64,000 bases of DNA from the NCBI RefSeq assembly GCF_965363235.1, contig NC_134848.1, positions 60,970,181 to 61,034,180 on the forward strand. The letters run 5' to 3'. Below, piece after piece: positions 11,701 to 22,674 of this stretch; positions within the stretch are counted from its first letter, which is position 1; each line of letters begins with the position of its first letter. The notes beneath the pieces are model-generated. The model saw nothing but the letters and a program-made list of their open reading frames with translations, was not told where the DNA came from and did not search any database. This DNA comes from Mytilus galloprovincialis. Its lineage: Eukaryota; Mollusca; Bivalvia; Mytilida; Mytilidae. A program made the translations under genes and the position numbers.

Positions 11701-13308
11701 TGTACCTTTATTCCAGCGGTTGCTATTTGTTGCTGTATATGTTATTTGTTTTTCGGTCATTATTTTGTTCTGAAATTATACCGTTATTTTTCGTGTTTGA
11801 ATTGTTTTACACTCGTCATTTAGAGGCCTTTTCTAGCTGACTAATAGTCTATGCGGTTTGAGTTTTACGCATTGTTTGAAGGCCGTATGGTGACCTTTAC
11901 TTGTTAACTGATGTGTCATGTCATGTCTCGCGTTGAGATTTGCTCGTTGACGCACATCTACTTTGTTTGTAATGACCCAGTTACATGTTTAAATACATGT
12001 AGATCTCAATGTACATTTACGATACACAGACATAGAAAAACCTCTTATTCAAAATTGGCGATCAATAGATCAGTTATTGTGAAAGGTCTATATCGCCTCG
12101 CAAGCTTGACATTGTACCTAATCTGGACGAATTGTAAAATGGTTATTTAACTTTCATAAACTACGCATTATATAATTTTCACAAAAAACGAATACAAGTT
12201 ACTATAAATGGTCTTAGATCGAAGGACAAGCTTGCTTGTTTCTTTAATATATTATTACTAATTGTCCTGAAAATTGTTTATCATACACATGTAAGATGGG
12301 CTTTTTTATTGTAGCTTCATATGAAATTACAGTAGACGGTCATTTCGTTTTCTCAAAACTCAAACTCGGGGGTTATCCATATAATGATGACGTAAGTACC
12401 TTGTATGATATTGTCACGAAGTGTAAGTTACCTCATAATATAAGTTCCGAATGGAAAACGTATTCTTGCATATCCACTGGAATAAATACTACAGTACATG
12501 TATTTTTCTATCGAAATAGATGGTATAGAATATTTGTTCCAGCAGGAACAGATATTATGATAGTTATCAAAAGTACCAGGATTATAATTTAGTACGCCAG
12601 ACGCGCGTTTCGTCTACATAAGACTCATCAGTGACGCTCATATCAAATATTTATAAAGCAAAACAAGTACAAAGTTGAAGAGCATTGCGGACCCTTGTTT
12701 ATAAGAAAGTTTCCTGGGAAACGTCAGTTAGGTAGAACAAGTATACAATGTAGCGCAAGGACGACGTTTCAACTGTTTTAGAGTTTGGTATGCTATATTC
12801 TGACACAATATTATTTTCAGCCATGCATGGCATAACACGAATAAAACAACAGTATACAAATCATATTATAGAAAATCTAAGACCTAGCAACACGAACCCA
12901 AGCAAAAACCGGGGTAGTACGATAAACCAATGATAGGTCGAGGAACGTTTAAACAATTTTTTTAATCTTTTTTTTTTATTTGACGATAATTTAAACATTT
13001 CCTGAAATTCCATTGTTTTGCCATGAAAAGCCAGAATGTCTCTTATTCTTTTCGTGTACTTAATTATAGCGTACATGATAATATTAAATTAATAGTTTAT
13101 CGAAAGTACTCCATTCTTGATAAAAAAAAAAACTTCACATTGTTTTTATTGTATTATATTTTTAGTGGTAACTGATTATGTATTTTGAAATATAACAACA
13201 TATTTCAAGGTTGATTCATTACAGATAATGCAATGTGTACGGATAGTTCACACTGGTGGTACGCCGGAAGTTGTAAAGCGAGCTAAAAAGCCTACCTTTC
13301 TAAAATAG
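8769..13308 (+). CDS. Selenoprotein W-like (Rdx family) protein, four exons, in-frame TGA = selenocysteine
   Basis: Exons at 8769-8797, 10542-10639, 12315-12391 and 13225-13308 join with matching phases at GT..AG borders (donors GTGAGT, GTAAAA, GTAAGT; acceptors TATAG, TGTAG, ACAG). They give 95 residues starting MAITVTIEYQYGUCSGGRF and ending at TAG. Known family members (SELENOW, MIEN1) are small thioredoxin-fold redox proteins of about 85-115 residues with a CxxU or CxxC loop after the first strand. Here Tyr9 and the TGA at codon 13 (10549-10551) fall exactly where vertebrate SELENOW has Tyr9 and Sec13. Later segments also fit: RFERLKEEILVVYPDAVV (helix and strand), SSYEITVDGHFVFSKLKLGG (the typical 'FEVxVNGxLVFSKL' hairpin) and a C-terminal helix with GGTPEVV. 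A SECIS-like stem-loop lies in the 3' UTR at 13469-13566. Odd point: the partner Cys10 is Gln, and Cys14 directly follows Sec. Introns hold several repeats. No transcript evidence is available. Confidence 0.85.
10358..10450 (-). mobile_element. 3' end of a LINE with (TATTG)n tail
   Basis: Read on the minus strand, TTTGAAATAAAGCATATTGT is followed by four TATTG repeats. This is the same arrangement as the LINE ending at 63034 (GAAATAAAATG plus a short tandem tail), but with a different tail unit. Short 3' tandem tails are known for CR1/L2-type LINEs. Only the tail and a little 3' UTR survive, in intron 1 of the selenoprotein gene. Confidence 0.55.
11035..11310 (-). repeat. Dispersed mussel repeat, family B, decayed copy
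   Basis: It shares TTGAATTGTTTAACACTTGTC, GCTCATTGATGAAGGCCGTA and ACCACATCT blocks in the same order as copies at 40990 and 11785. Longer relatives in forward orientation are at 48745 and 55455. It lies in intron 2 of the selenoprotein gene. Confidence 0.65.
11600..11960 (-). repeat. Dispersed mussel repeat, family B, longer decayed copy
   Basis: The blocks TTTAGCCCCGCCAAATTCTG, GAATTGTTTTACACTCGTC, GGCCTTTTCTAGCTGACT and GAAGGCCGTATGGTGACC match, in reverse, the forward copy at 55455-55790. No protein-coding part is evident. Confidence 0.65.
12570..12770 (+). repeat. Dispersed mussel repeat, family C, 5' part
   Basis: It carries ACCAGGATTATAATTTAGTA then GCCAGACGCGCGTTTCGTCT and ACATAAGACTCATCAGTGAC, followed by AAGTACAAAGTTGAAGAGCA. 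It lies in intron 3 of the selenoprotein gene, and its first bases overlap the apparent open frame that runs on past exon 3. Confidence 0.75.
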
Positions 13309-13468
13309 AGAGGAAAAGAACTGTTGCGATAAGGAGATCAGATTAATCATTAATTCAGCATATAGTTCAATTTAAATCTCAGAAGTGCACAAACAATAGT
13401 AAAATTTAAGAAGCTCTCTGATGTATCGATAACGTTCAAGGACATCAACTCTGTAATTGTTTACAATC

Positions 13469-13566
13469 AGAAGACATGTATGTTCTTAAAAAATGACATC
13501 TAAACATAAAAATCTGAATCATAAGATGAGTTTAGATTGATGAATTATAAGAATGATCTGTCTTCT
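13469..13566 (+). promoter_or_regulatory. SECIS element (form 2-like) in the selenoprotein 3' UTR
   Basis: Helix I is formed by AGAAGACA (13469) with TGTCTTCT (13559) and by TTCTTA (13483) with TAAGAA (13548). The quartet strands are ATGA (13493-13496) and TGAT (13538-13541), giving the tandem G.A pairs needed for SBP2 binding. Helix II pairs ATCTAAAC with GTTTAGAT over 8 bp without mismatch. An A-run starts 10 nt after the quartet strand ATGAC, where the family has its conserved AA. ATCT and AGAT could form the extra mini-helix of a form 2 apex. The element lies about 160 nt after the stop codon, inside the 3' UTR, as known SECIS elements do. Confidence 0.85.
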
Positions 13567-13583
13567 AAATATAGCTCGTTTAT

Positions 13584-13589
13584 AATAAA
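13584..13589 (+). terminator. Polyadenylation signal AATAAA
   Basis: This is the first AATAAA after the selenoprotein stop codon, giving a 3' UTR of about 300 nt that includes the whole SECIS stem-loop. Confidence 0.5.
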
Positions 13590-13798
13590 ATTATTTCAAA
13601 GTTCTATCTTTTTCCATTTATAGATACCATTTTCAAATAACTAGTTACCAAAGACAAACAAGAAGCCATTTTAATTGGTGTGGGGGTCTTCCGTCATCTT
13701 GGATGCATAATGACAGAACAAAATTCGTTTAGATTTTTTTTTATACAATATGCAATTCTTTAGGTAGGATTGTAATTTATTGGCCAGACATTTATTTA

Positions 13799-14077
13799 AA
13801 GTGGTACCTAACACCTTGTCAGACTAAAATCAATTTGGCTCGTTTAATTTTCATTAAATTTTGACAAAATATTTACTTTCAATTGACCCTTTGACAAAAA
13901 AATGAAAATTTCAAAATAACTTTAACCTAACACTTTTTCATTGGATATTTTGCAGTTTGACAAACACTAATTTTGATCATCGAGAAGCTTAATATTTCCT
14001 TAACAAGACAACGTCATTAAAACGTTTAACTGATTTTACAGAGTTGCATGTATCTCTCTGTAGTGTTAGGTACCATA
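13799..14077. mobile_element. Short MITE with GTGGTACCTAACAC terminal inverted repeats
   Basis: The left end GTGGTACCTAACAC and the right end GTGTTAGGTACCAT are inverted copies. Both ends abut TTAA(A), consistent with a TTAA target duplication as used by piggyBac-type elements. The inside is AT-rich with no open frame. A decayed relative in reverse lies at 37835-37910 (TTGGTTCCACCTTAAG). Confidence 0.65.
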
Positions 14078-14165
14078 TTAAATGCAGAAATTGTATGATT
14101 TAAATTCGTTATTGGTGAACTTTAAGGTGATTTTGAAAAATAAAACAGCATATTTTCTGATAGAT

Positions 14166-14250
14166 TGGGGCCTTGGTAACCGAGTGATCTTGGCAGCGCG
14201 TCTTCACCGTCCAGTAGCATATCTGCACAGGTTGAGAGTTCTTACCAAGC
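14166..14250 (+). repeat. Decayed tRNA-like sequence (Leu-type head)
   Basis: GGTAACCGAGTGATCTTGGC resembles a tRNA-Leu/Ser A box and GGTTGAGAGTTC a degraded B box, with about 45 bp between them as expected for a long variable arm. No stems can be closed well, so it is a pseudogene or SINE head rather than a working tRNA. Confidence 0.35.
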
Positions 14251-15429
14251 TTATAATGTGCGTTAGACTTCAATCTGATAATTGAATAGAACTGCAAATT
14301 TCCTGTAGAAGATTTCTCCGGCTACCTCTAACAATAAATGATTGCCATGATAAAGACAAGAGTTAAATAAGTGGCATCAACAAGCACGTTTAATAAATCA
14401 ATTGATGTATTGATACAATTATTGTGTTTAGTGGTAGGTGAATAAATGGTCAATTCTAGCCCTGTTTTGACTGAACATCATTCTTATGTATGTTACAATG
14501 TGTTGTTAGAAGTGTGTTAAAATTGGCATTTAAGTTATACATTTTGATCTGAAGATCAGGTTGTTTAGAATTGCAAATGTTATCGGATTTGCTTTTATTC
14601 AGACTCATTTCTGTCAGACATTGACAAAAGGACACATATTTCTAAAAATGTTATCCTGGTCGTCAACGAAACAATTATATAAACATGATAAACGTAAAAG
14701 ATATTAGAAAATTTTATGATTGCCGCAGTTCAAATGTCTCTTGATACATGTATGACATGTTTGTGTATATTCATTGAATGACATTGGCAGGTAAGAAAAT
14801 ATACAAACAGCAAACTAGTCAATCATACGTTTGTGTTTCAGTTGTCCTATTGGTAAAAAGTTGTGTTACGTTAAGGACATAAAGTATACATAGAAAGACC
14901 TAGATTTTATTCAGAAATGTACATTTAAATTTTCTTTATTGTAGCATAGCAAGAAAACAAGTATAACAAAATTCTTTTGCTAATTGTCGAAGACCGTATA
15001 TTGACCTGTTCTTGCTTAAATCCGGCTTATTCGAATATGAATAGTACTTTGTTTCATTCGCACTCATACAAAACCACCGTATGATAGAAGGGCATTGTAC
15101 AGCACAGTCTATATGGTGTACCTTTATTGAATTCACATAAGTGGCCAATATATATAAAACAGGTATATATACAGAACCACAAGTTTAACTTTTCTAAAAA
15201 TATACGAAGTGCTTAATTACGCCAATATGAAACAATAAGTGTTGGTTTGTTCTTAAATACCAATTTCGTTAAATTGATTCCTTGACTTCCGTATTTCATC
15301 CTTTCTTCAATTTGGTACATTACCCAATTATATATCTCATTCTAGTATATTGCACTTTAGCCACATCATAAGCAACTAATCAGAACCGATATTTGTTATA
15401 AAATGTAAAGAATTTCTACCGCTCCCCTT

Positions 15430-15620
15430 ACCAAAGAGAGGGGTGAACGATAACAGCGTGCCATTCAAACTTATAAGTCGAAAATAAACTGACAACGCCA
15501 TTGCTAATAAAAGAAAAAACCAACAGACATTTTATTTCACAAAATACAACATCGACAACTAAAATAACAGCCAGCAGCACAGACCATAACAAAAACTAGG
15601 GATGAATATAGGTGCTCCAG
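15430..15620 (-). mobile_element. Decayed retroelement 3' tail
   Basis: CTGACAACGCCATTGCTAA and AAAAACTAGGGATGA match, in reverse, blocks of the tail at 42010-42240. Non-coding and broken. Confidence 0.4.
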
Positions 15621-16439
15621 AAGCAATGACATAGCAGTTTCGTGCTAAAAATCCCATGAGTGGTTTCAGGTCATATATTGTTTATTTGGTTTATACGGCA
15701 AATCATTGATTGTATTTTTTCATGCATTTATAATCTCTCGATAAATAAGATGATATTATATCATATTGACACATTTGACGACTTAATGTTGGCCTGTACA
15801 TGATTCTGGTTATTTTTTTTCATCGTTGTGTGACTGCCTAACTCATGTATGCTTACATCATAATGTAGAGATGGAAATATATAAGAGGGATTCATTTTCA
15901 ATTGACATTTTTGTGATAAAGATTAAGAATCTTACAATTATCTCCTTGCTTTAATTTGCTTTTAAAAAAATGTTAAAAGTCAGAATTAAGAAAAAACGCA
16001 ACCAAGTTGGACTGTAATAAGATATAAGAGGATGTGGTATGAGCGCCTTTGATATAACTGTCCACCCAAGTCCCAATTTATAAAAGTAAATCATAATGTC
16101 AATTTAGTGCAAAGAAAAATAAAATAAAAGTGTCCCTGCTTCACATTTCTGTATGGCAAGAGACATCTAATACAGATTTGTATTCGGTGCTGTTGAGAAC
16201 ATAAACATGAGTATTTAATGAAAAAGAAATTGAGGGCAACGACACAGCAATGATATCTGTATATATGGGACAAATTAAACATAATTTAAGGTAAAATCGG
16301 TAATGAAATATCCTTGCACAGAGAATAACATACGCAATATGCATAATGTATCATTCAAAGTAGTGTTGCTCCTTTCTCTATTTATAACGTTTAAAACAAT
16401 AATGGCCAAAACTTGCATTTTACCCCTATGTGCTCTATT

Positions 16440-17400
16440 TAACCAAGTCTGTCATGTTCAATCCACCATTTTCTACAATTGAAAATGCCTGTACAAAGTC
16501 AGGAATATGACAGTTGTTTTCCATTCGATTGATGTGTTTAATCATTTGATTGTGCCATTTGATAAGGACTTGCCGTTTCGAATTTTCCTCGAAGTTCAGT
16601 ATTTATGCGATTTTACTTTTAGATTGCTAGTCGAGGTCATTAGATCGTAATGATCGTGGCCAAGTTTGGTTAAATTTGTCTCTATAGTTTCAGAGCAAAT
16701 GACTGTACTAAGTCAGGAATATGTCTATTGTGATCCATTTGTTTGATGTGATTGAGCTTTCGATAATTCAATTTTATAAGGGACTTTTCTTTTGGAATTT
16801 TATTTGAATTTTATTATTTTTTGTGATTTTATTTTAGATTGATAGGCGGGGTCATCAGACACTTTTTTTTGTTAAAACTAGATACCCCAATAATGATCGT
16901 TGGCAAGTTTGGTTTATTTTGTCTCTGTAGTTTCAGAGCAAATGCCTGTACCAAGTCAAGAATATGTCTGTTGTGATCCATTCGTCTGACGTGTTTGAGC
17001 TTTTGATTTTGCCATTTTATAAAGGACTGTCCTTTTTAAATTTTCCTTTGAGTTCCATATTTTTGTGATTTTATTGTTTCAGAGGAGAAGCTTTTCGTAA
17101 AAGATTAAACAAAATTACCAAAAAATGTTAAAATTGAATATAAAAGTCACTTACTCCTCAAGGGGTCAATTGACCACTTTGGTCATGATGACTAATTAGT
17201 AGATCCTACTATGCTGAATATTATTGCTATTTACTGTTTATCTCTATCTATAATAATATCAAAGGTAATAACCGAATAATGCAAAATTTCCTTAAAATAA
17301 CTAATTCACGGATAGCAACACAACTATGAGTTATCTGAAATTACAGGGCTGATAGATCTTATCCTATTTTAACCAATGTCATTACGACCCAATATTTTAA
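16440..17400. repeat. Mosaic of repeat families D and F
   Basis: Three partial family D copies follow one another, each with the block GCCTGTACCAAGTCAGGAAT or a variant (near 16488, 16705 and 16945), then ATTCG and GATGTG and a TTGTGATTTTA end. Between and after them are reversed pieces of family F, recognisable by GGCCAAGTTTGGTTAAATTT and by GGGGTCAATTGACCAC. No gene is seen. Confidence 0.6.
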
Positions 17401-20400
17401 AATCGGAAGTGGACTGTTTAATTATGAATTTTTGACCAAAAACGAAATATAGAGAGCTCATCACGACAATACAACGTGGAGGCGGAATATACTAAAAATA
17501 TTGTAAAATAAAGGCAACTGTAGTACACCGCTGTTAAAGAAAACGAAGTCATGATGTCATGGGAAAAAACGAAAAACTACTGTTATAAATTAACAGTTTA
17601 TTTTAACACTACACAGTAACTAAAAGAACGCGCATCTCTAAACTAACAACAACCATTCAGATGCTCCGGAAGGGTACAAAATGTAAATGGATCCGGCTAT
17701 AAATCGCATTATTTCTTTCTTTGTTTTTTCCTCGAATATTTTATTCTTTTAATGACGTTTTTTTATATTTTTTTAAGATATATATCTGCTATACAATATT
17801 TCAGCTATATTGTTTTCCGGTAAAATTATTTGTGAGGGAAAATTTGAAAAAACGAAACATGGTAATATATAGGTTGCACTTTGTAAATACAGCTGTTTCT
17901 CAAACCACGCCTCTTTTAGAATAGTCATAGAAAATCAATTTTGTTTACATACTGGTTCCTAGTAATGCTCTCTGTGTTCAATCTCATAGAGACATAACTT
18001 AGAAATGTTACCAGTAACTATACTTGTGCATATTGTTTACATTGAAATTTGTGGTAGCCCTTCATGCGAGGTAGGGGTAGTTAAGAAAATTAGTGTTAGT
18101 TCAGGGCATATAAACGTTGAAAATATGCCGCACAGCCCTACATTTTGACCTTTGAAAAAAAAAGGTAGTGCATATGATCTTTCAATTATAGGATAAGATT
18201 TTTTTCAAAACTTCTAATAAAAAGTAAAAGTGGTACAGTTTTAGCCGTAAAAGGAGTTCCTATGGGAAATTACATTGTCAATATTTACAGAAATGCAACC
18301 TTTAATCATTTGGATTTAAAAAAAAAAAACGATTGCATCAAACAAGATAATTTCAAAATTAGTTCGATGATAACTATCACGGATGTTTAGTTTTCATTTC
18401 CTTAATGTAGACTTTTATAAATGTTATTTATTCCTGGTATCTATGATAAGTTTATTTAAATACTTAAGATAAGTGTTCATCACTTTGTTAAAATATGATC
18501 ATGATCTATGGTATTTTTCCCTGGACTGAAATATCATCAATTTTTTTCTAAAATGAAGTTTTAAGAAGTGGTGTGCTGACCAGAGAGTACAACTTTTAGT
18601 GAATCTTCCTGAAGAAAAGGTAAAGTTTATATCATAGCAGTATAAATTACTAGATATCAAATATATTTCGCAAATACAACTTTCTTTGCAAAGTCAGGAA
18701 TATAACATTTGGTTTTGAGTCGATAAGTTGGTTGATATAGACAATTTTTTGTTTGTTTTACTGACTTCCAATTTTTAGAATTTACATTGTAGTTCGATAA
18801 TGATTTTATAACATTTTTTGTCTTGTATAAAGGAGATATGTGGCAAGTGGGTTTTATCTTTGACATTTTTTTAACTACTGTAAACAATCATTTTCTATGA
18901 CGATAAGTATACCAGAGTCTATCTAGTGTTTCAACTGTTTCGACATTAGCCAGTTGTACATGGTACATGTAGTAGGTTTTTTTTTATTGAACTCTCATTT
19001 TGCTATTTGCTATTTACTGTTTGACTCTTTCCAGAGAAGCCGGAAGAACGTCGATAGCTAATTGAAGTTATGTAAAATATTGATAATTCTTACTTTTCAT
19101 TTAAATTGTTTCTGTTTTGAACTTCAGCCTTTTTAGAGCTTCAAAAATGTAAGCGAATAAAAAACTAAAACTGTAAATATATGCATATGAGATAACTGTA
19201 CAATTTCGGAACTTCTAGTTTATACGTTTTTATCAGTTTTTTTCACAGATTGTCTGCGAAATCATACACCACATGTTTTTTACTTTGCAACGTACATGTT
19301 GTTTTTAGTAGTTTTGTAATTTTCAAACAATAGACTGTTTTTTTCTTCTTAAAATACTACCGCTACTACCTCTACCATTAGATTCAATAGATGACACGAA
19401 ATCATGCATGCCATATAAAATCTAAACGGACACAGTAGGGAACGTGACGGCATTTAACCAATCACAACGGCTCAATGTATCCGAGGTGCGATTGTTATAA
19501 TCACAACTACAATACATTTCTATATTTGGAATTTATTTTATTTGTCTTAAAACAATCGAAAGAAATGTCTTTTGCCAAATCTTTTTATAAGCTTTCTATC
19601 ATCATGAACGACCAAAATCTATACATTTAAAAGCAAATGGTTTATATAGGAGATAAAGAGCATAATCAAAATGTATTCTATAATAAATCTCTGTTTAATA
19701 TACTACATATGGTGTTGATGGGCAAATGGTAGGAATACTTTCTATACTGATACTCCAACATCAGTGGAACATGTTATAAACATTGGAGACAAAACCAATC
19801 AAATAGATAGGGTAAAAACACTTTTCAAATTTTAATTTTGTAACTGTAAAACACTGTGACTTTCTTTTTTAGTCGTCTAAACCAATTGAACCTGCCATCT
19901 TGTGGTTGTCTTATGTTCTGGTATAATTATTTTTATCGTTCACTATTGTTGGTGTAAGACATTTTCTCATCGACAACTGCCTTAACGTTGTTCAAGTCGT
20001 TATATGTTAGTTTGCAAAGTGTCCTCATCGGTAACATGTCTCATCTGCTTGAAGGATTCGATTGCATCATTGACATAACCACTTTTATAAAACAAGTCTG
20101 ACATTAAGTTTTTTGAGCAGATAACATTTTAGATAAAAAAAAAAAAAAAAAAAAAACGTTCCTTGATGTACCTCACATTGATGTTTGATGGAATTTGAAG
20201 TGGTCAGTCTTTAGTTTTTCCTTGTTTGCCATGGCACTGCCAATTTTAAAGGAAAGGTATGTATCAAATGTTAGATTTTTAACTAACATCACAAACGTTG
20301 TATTACGATTTCCTTTAAGTACAGGTGTTTAACATTAATGATACGTTACTTCAAACTGCTAGTTTTAATACTAACAAAATTATATATTCTTGGTAAAATA

Positions 20401-22370
20401 CGTACTTAACACCCCTCGTATACGGAAGTTGTTCTGTCTTTGTTTCAGTTTCCATTTATTACTATTTCGAATAATTCTTGAATAGTGAACTAAACTAAAC
20501 CAATAACAATGTGAAATAGAACTGTCAAAACTCATCAAAGGTATCAAGGTTATTATTTAGAACGCCAGACGCACGTTTCGTCTACATAAGATAGAAGAAG
20601 GTCCTTCATTTCTCTATTTGTTAATTTTTTAGGCTAATTTTCTCCCTTCTTTTAACTGTTTGTTCGTTATACTATCTGCTTGTTATGTTTGAGCCCCTCT
20701 TTTGTCACTATCCTCTTTTTTGGTTCATTTGCTCTATTCTCTTTTTTATGTGGTCTTTTTTTTTTCTTTTTTATATGCCGTTATTCTCTATTCTACAAAC
20801 CCTTATCCACACCTTCACACAAGCCAGTGGTACATGATTCAAAACGACAAATATCTCTGAAATGTTTCTTTCTCTCAGTGAACACAATGTAGTGAATATG
20901 TACATTGATCGGATTTGTTTTGGAAATAAGGAAAAAAAAACAAATGGCAAATGTAAAAAAACATTTTTTTTATTTTTTTCTGAATTTGTGCCTTAAAATC
21001 ATTTCTTTTGTGTTAAACATTACAATTATTTATTAATGATATATGGTCAAGATTGGCTCATAAAAAATTATTTTAATTAATGTACTTTTTAACTTGATAT
21101 AAAACAAATGTTTTGCACTACATATGTATGTATAAAAAGTATAAATAACACTGATATAAGTTTCAATTTCCTTCAACGTGATTCAATATAAGTGTTTAAC
21201 ACTTTTGATGACGTTGGTTTTGATGTGACTACTATAAATTTAGATGAGGAAAAGTACTTTAAAAATAATTAACCAGAGGTTTTTTTCTCTGTCTTTGTTT
21301 CATTAGCTTTAAACGAATGCTTAATCAATTAAACTGATATGTATGTATAAAGTGAAAAATAAAAAAAAAATCAATGACATGATGTTACTGTCTTTAAGTA
21401 GAAAGTAAAGGTTACAAGTTAATTGTCAAATTCTTTTGTAGACGTTCATTATCCTGTACCAGTACTGTATTTACAACTTGCTTTTGCGATCATGTCCGTT
21501 GTAGCATTTTTGATTTAAATAAACGCAATTTATGTATAACTGATAATTTAGGTTTTTTTTGTTATCACAGATTAAATAAAACCTTTAAAAATTCCTTCAT
21601 AGATACAACTATTTGGTTATAAAGTTTGACTATACCTGTTCAGTTCTTATACAAACAACCGAATATCAAATTCACATTTTACAACACTGTTTTATGAATC
21701 ACGATAACTTAGGTACGATCCATGGAAACTTATTGTTCCCTTCAAAATCTTATCTTTAAAGCTTATCAATTAAACTCAGTAATTAAAATCTTAAACTATT
21801 GTCTTTATTGGTATTAACATTTATTTTGTTGTTGAGAAACTAACATTTAAACATAAACATGATAAATACTTTTATTTGTACAGTTGAGAAAATTAATCAT
21901 CCAACGTTCTGTTGATACTGTTTACTTACAGTTTGGCATGTCTGAAGGTCACGCGCCTCTCAGATAGCTCATAACTTTTATGACCGAGTAAAAATCGGAA
22001 AAGTCAAATTGAGTAAAGATTGATTGGAAGTAATTTCCAATAAATTCAGATTTATTTAAAATTGTCGAGTGAGAATCAGTACAGTCGAGTACAAATATTG
22101 GCTATTTCAGACGTTGACTGGTTTGTAGTACATGAAATTCCGCGTCGCTCAACAATATTTGCAATTTTACATACAGTCTAATATGTTTACCAGACTGTAC
22201 AAAAATATGTAATTATAGCTATGTCAGGTTTTTAAATTGACTGAAAAGTAAACAACAACACACGACATTAAATATCGTGATGTCAAACTTCAAATATAAT
22301 GCTTAATAACTTTATATCTTTTTAGTTTTATGTAATGATCAGTTATATAATAATTATAAACCTGCTTTAA
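17401..22370. other. Long gene-free stretch
   Basis: No coding exon is recognised over about 5 kb. It holds a short family C scrap at 20550-20595, a possible one at 18420-18470, a poly-A run of about 20 bases at 20137-20157, and otherwise unassigned AT-rich DNA. Confidence 0.5.
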
Positions 22371-22374
22371 AAGA

Positions 22375-22660
22375 GTGGGGTATACTGTTTTACCTCTGTT
22401 TGTCTGTCCATCCATTCAATCATTCATAAGTCCATCCGTTAGTCCGTCTGTCTGTCCGTCCGTCCAATAAATATCTTTTGTCGCATCTTTCTCAGGAACT
22501 ACATTACAATGATTTCTGAAATTTGGTTTCATGGTTTATATGAGTTGGCTATACAGTGTGATGCGTTCCAAATTCATCATTCAACAACTTCCTGACATTA
22601 TACTTTTAGCGCGGTGGGTTATCATTAATCAGCAGTATTAGACATATTCACTTGTTTCTG
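22375..22660 (+). repeat. Dispersed repeat with GTCCGTCC microsatellite (family J)
   Basis: GGGGTATACTGTTTTACCTC is followed by a run of GTCC/GTCTGTCC units and then TTTCTCAGGAACTACATTAC. It ends at AGCGCGGTGGGTTATCATTA just before the first exon of the cGAS-like gene, so it may form part of that gene's promoter or intron. Confidence 0.5.
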
Positions 22661-22674
22661 TTTTTAGACTCGTC

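Noticed and set aside
22375-22660. Promoter elements of the cGAS-like gene
   Set aside because: The GTCC run and flanks belong to a dispersed repeat, and the coding exon begins with a splice acceptor, so the promoter probably lies further upstream.
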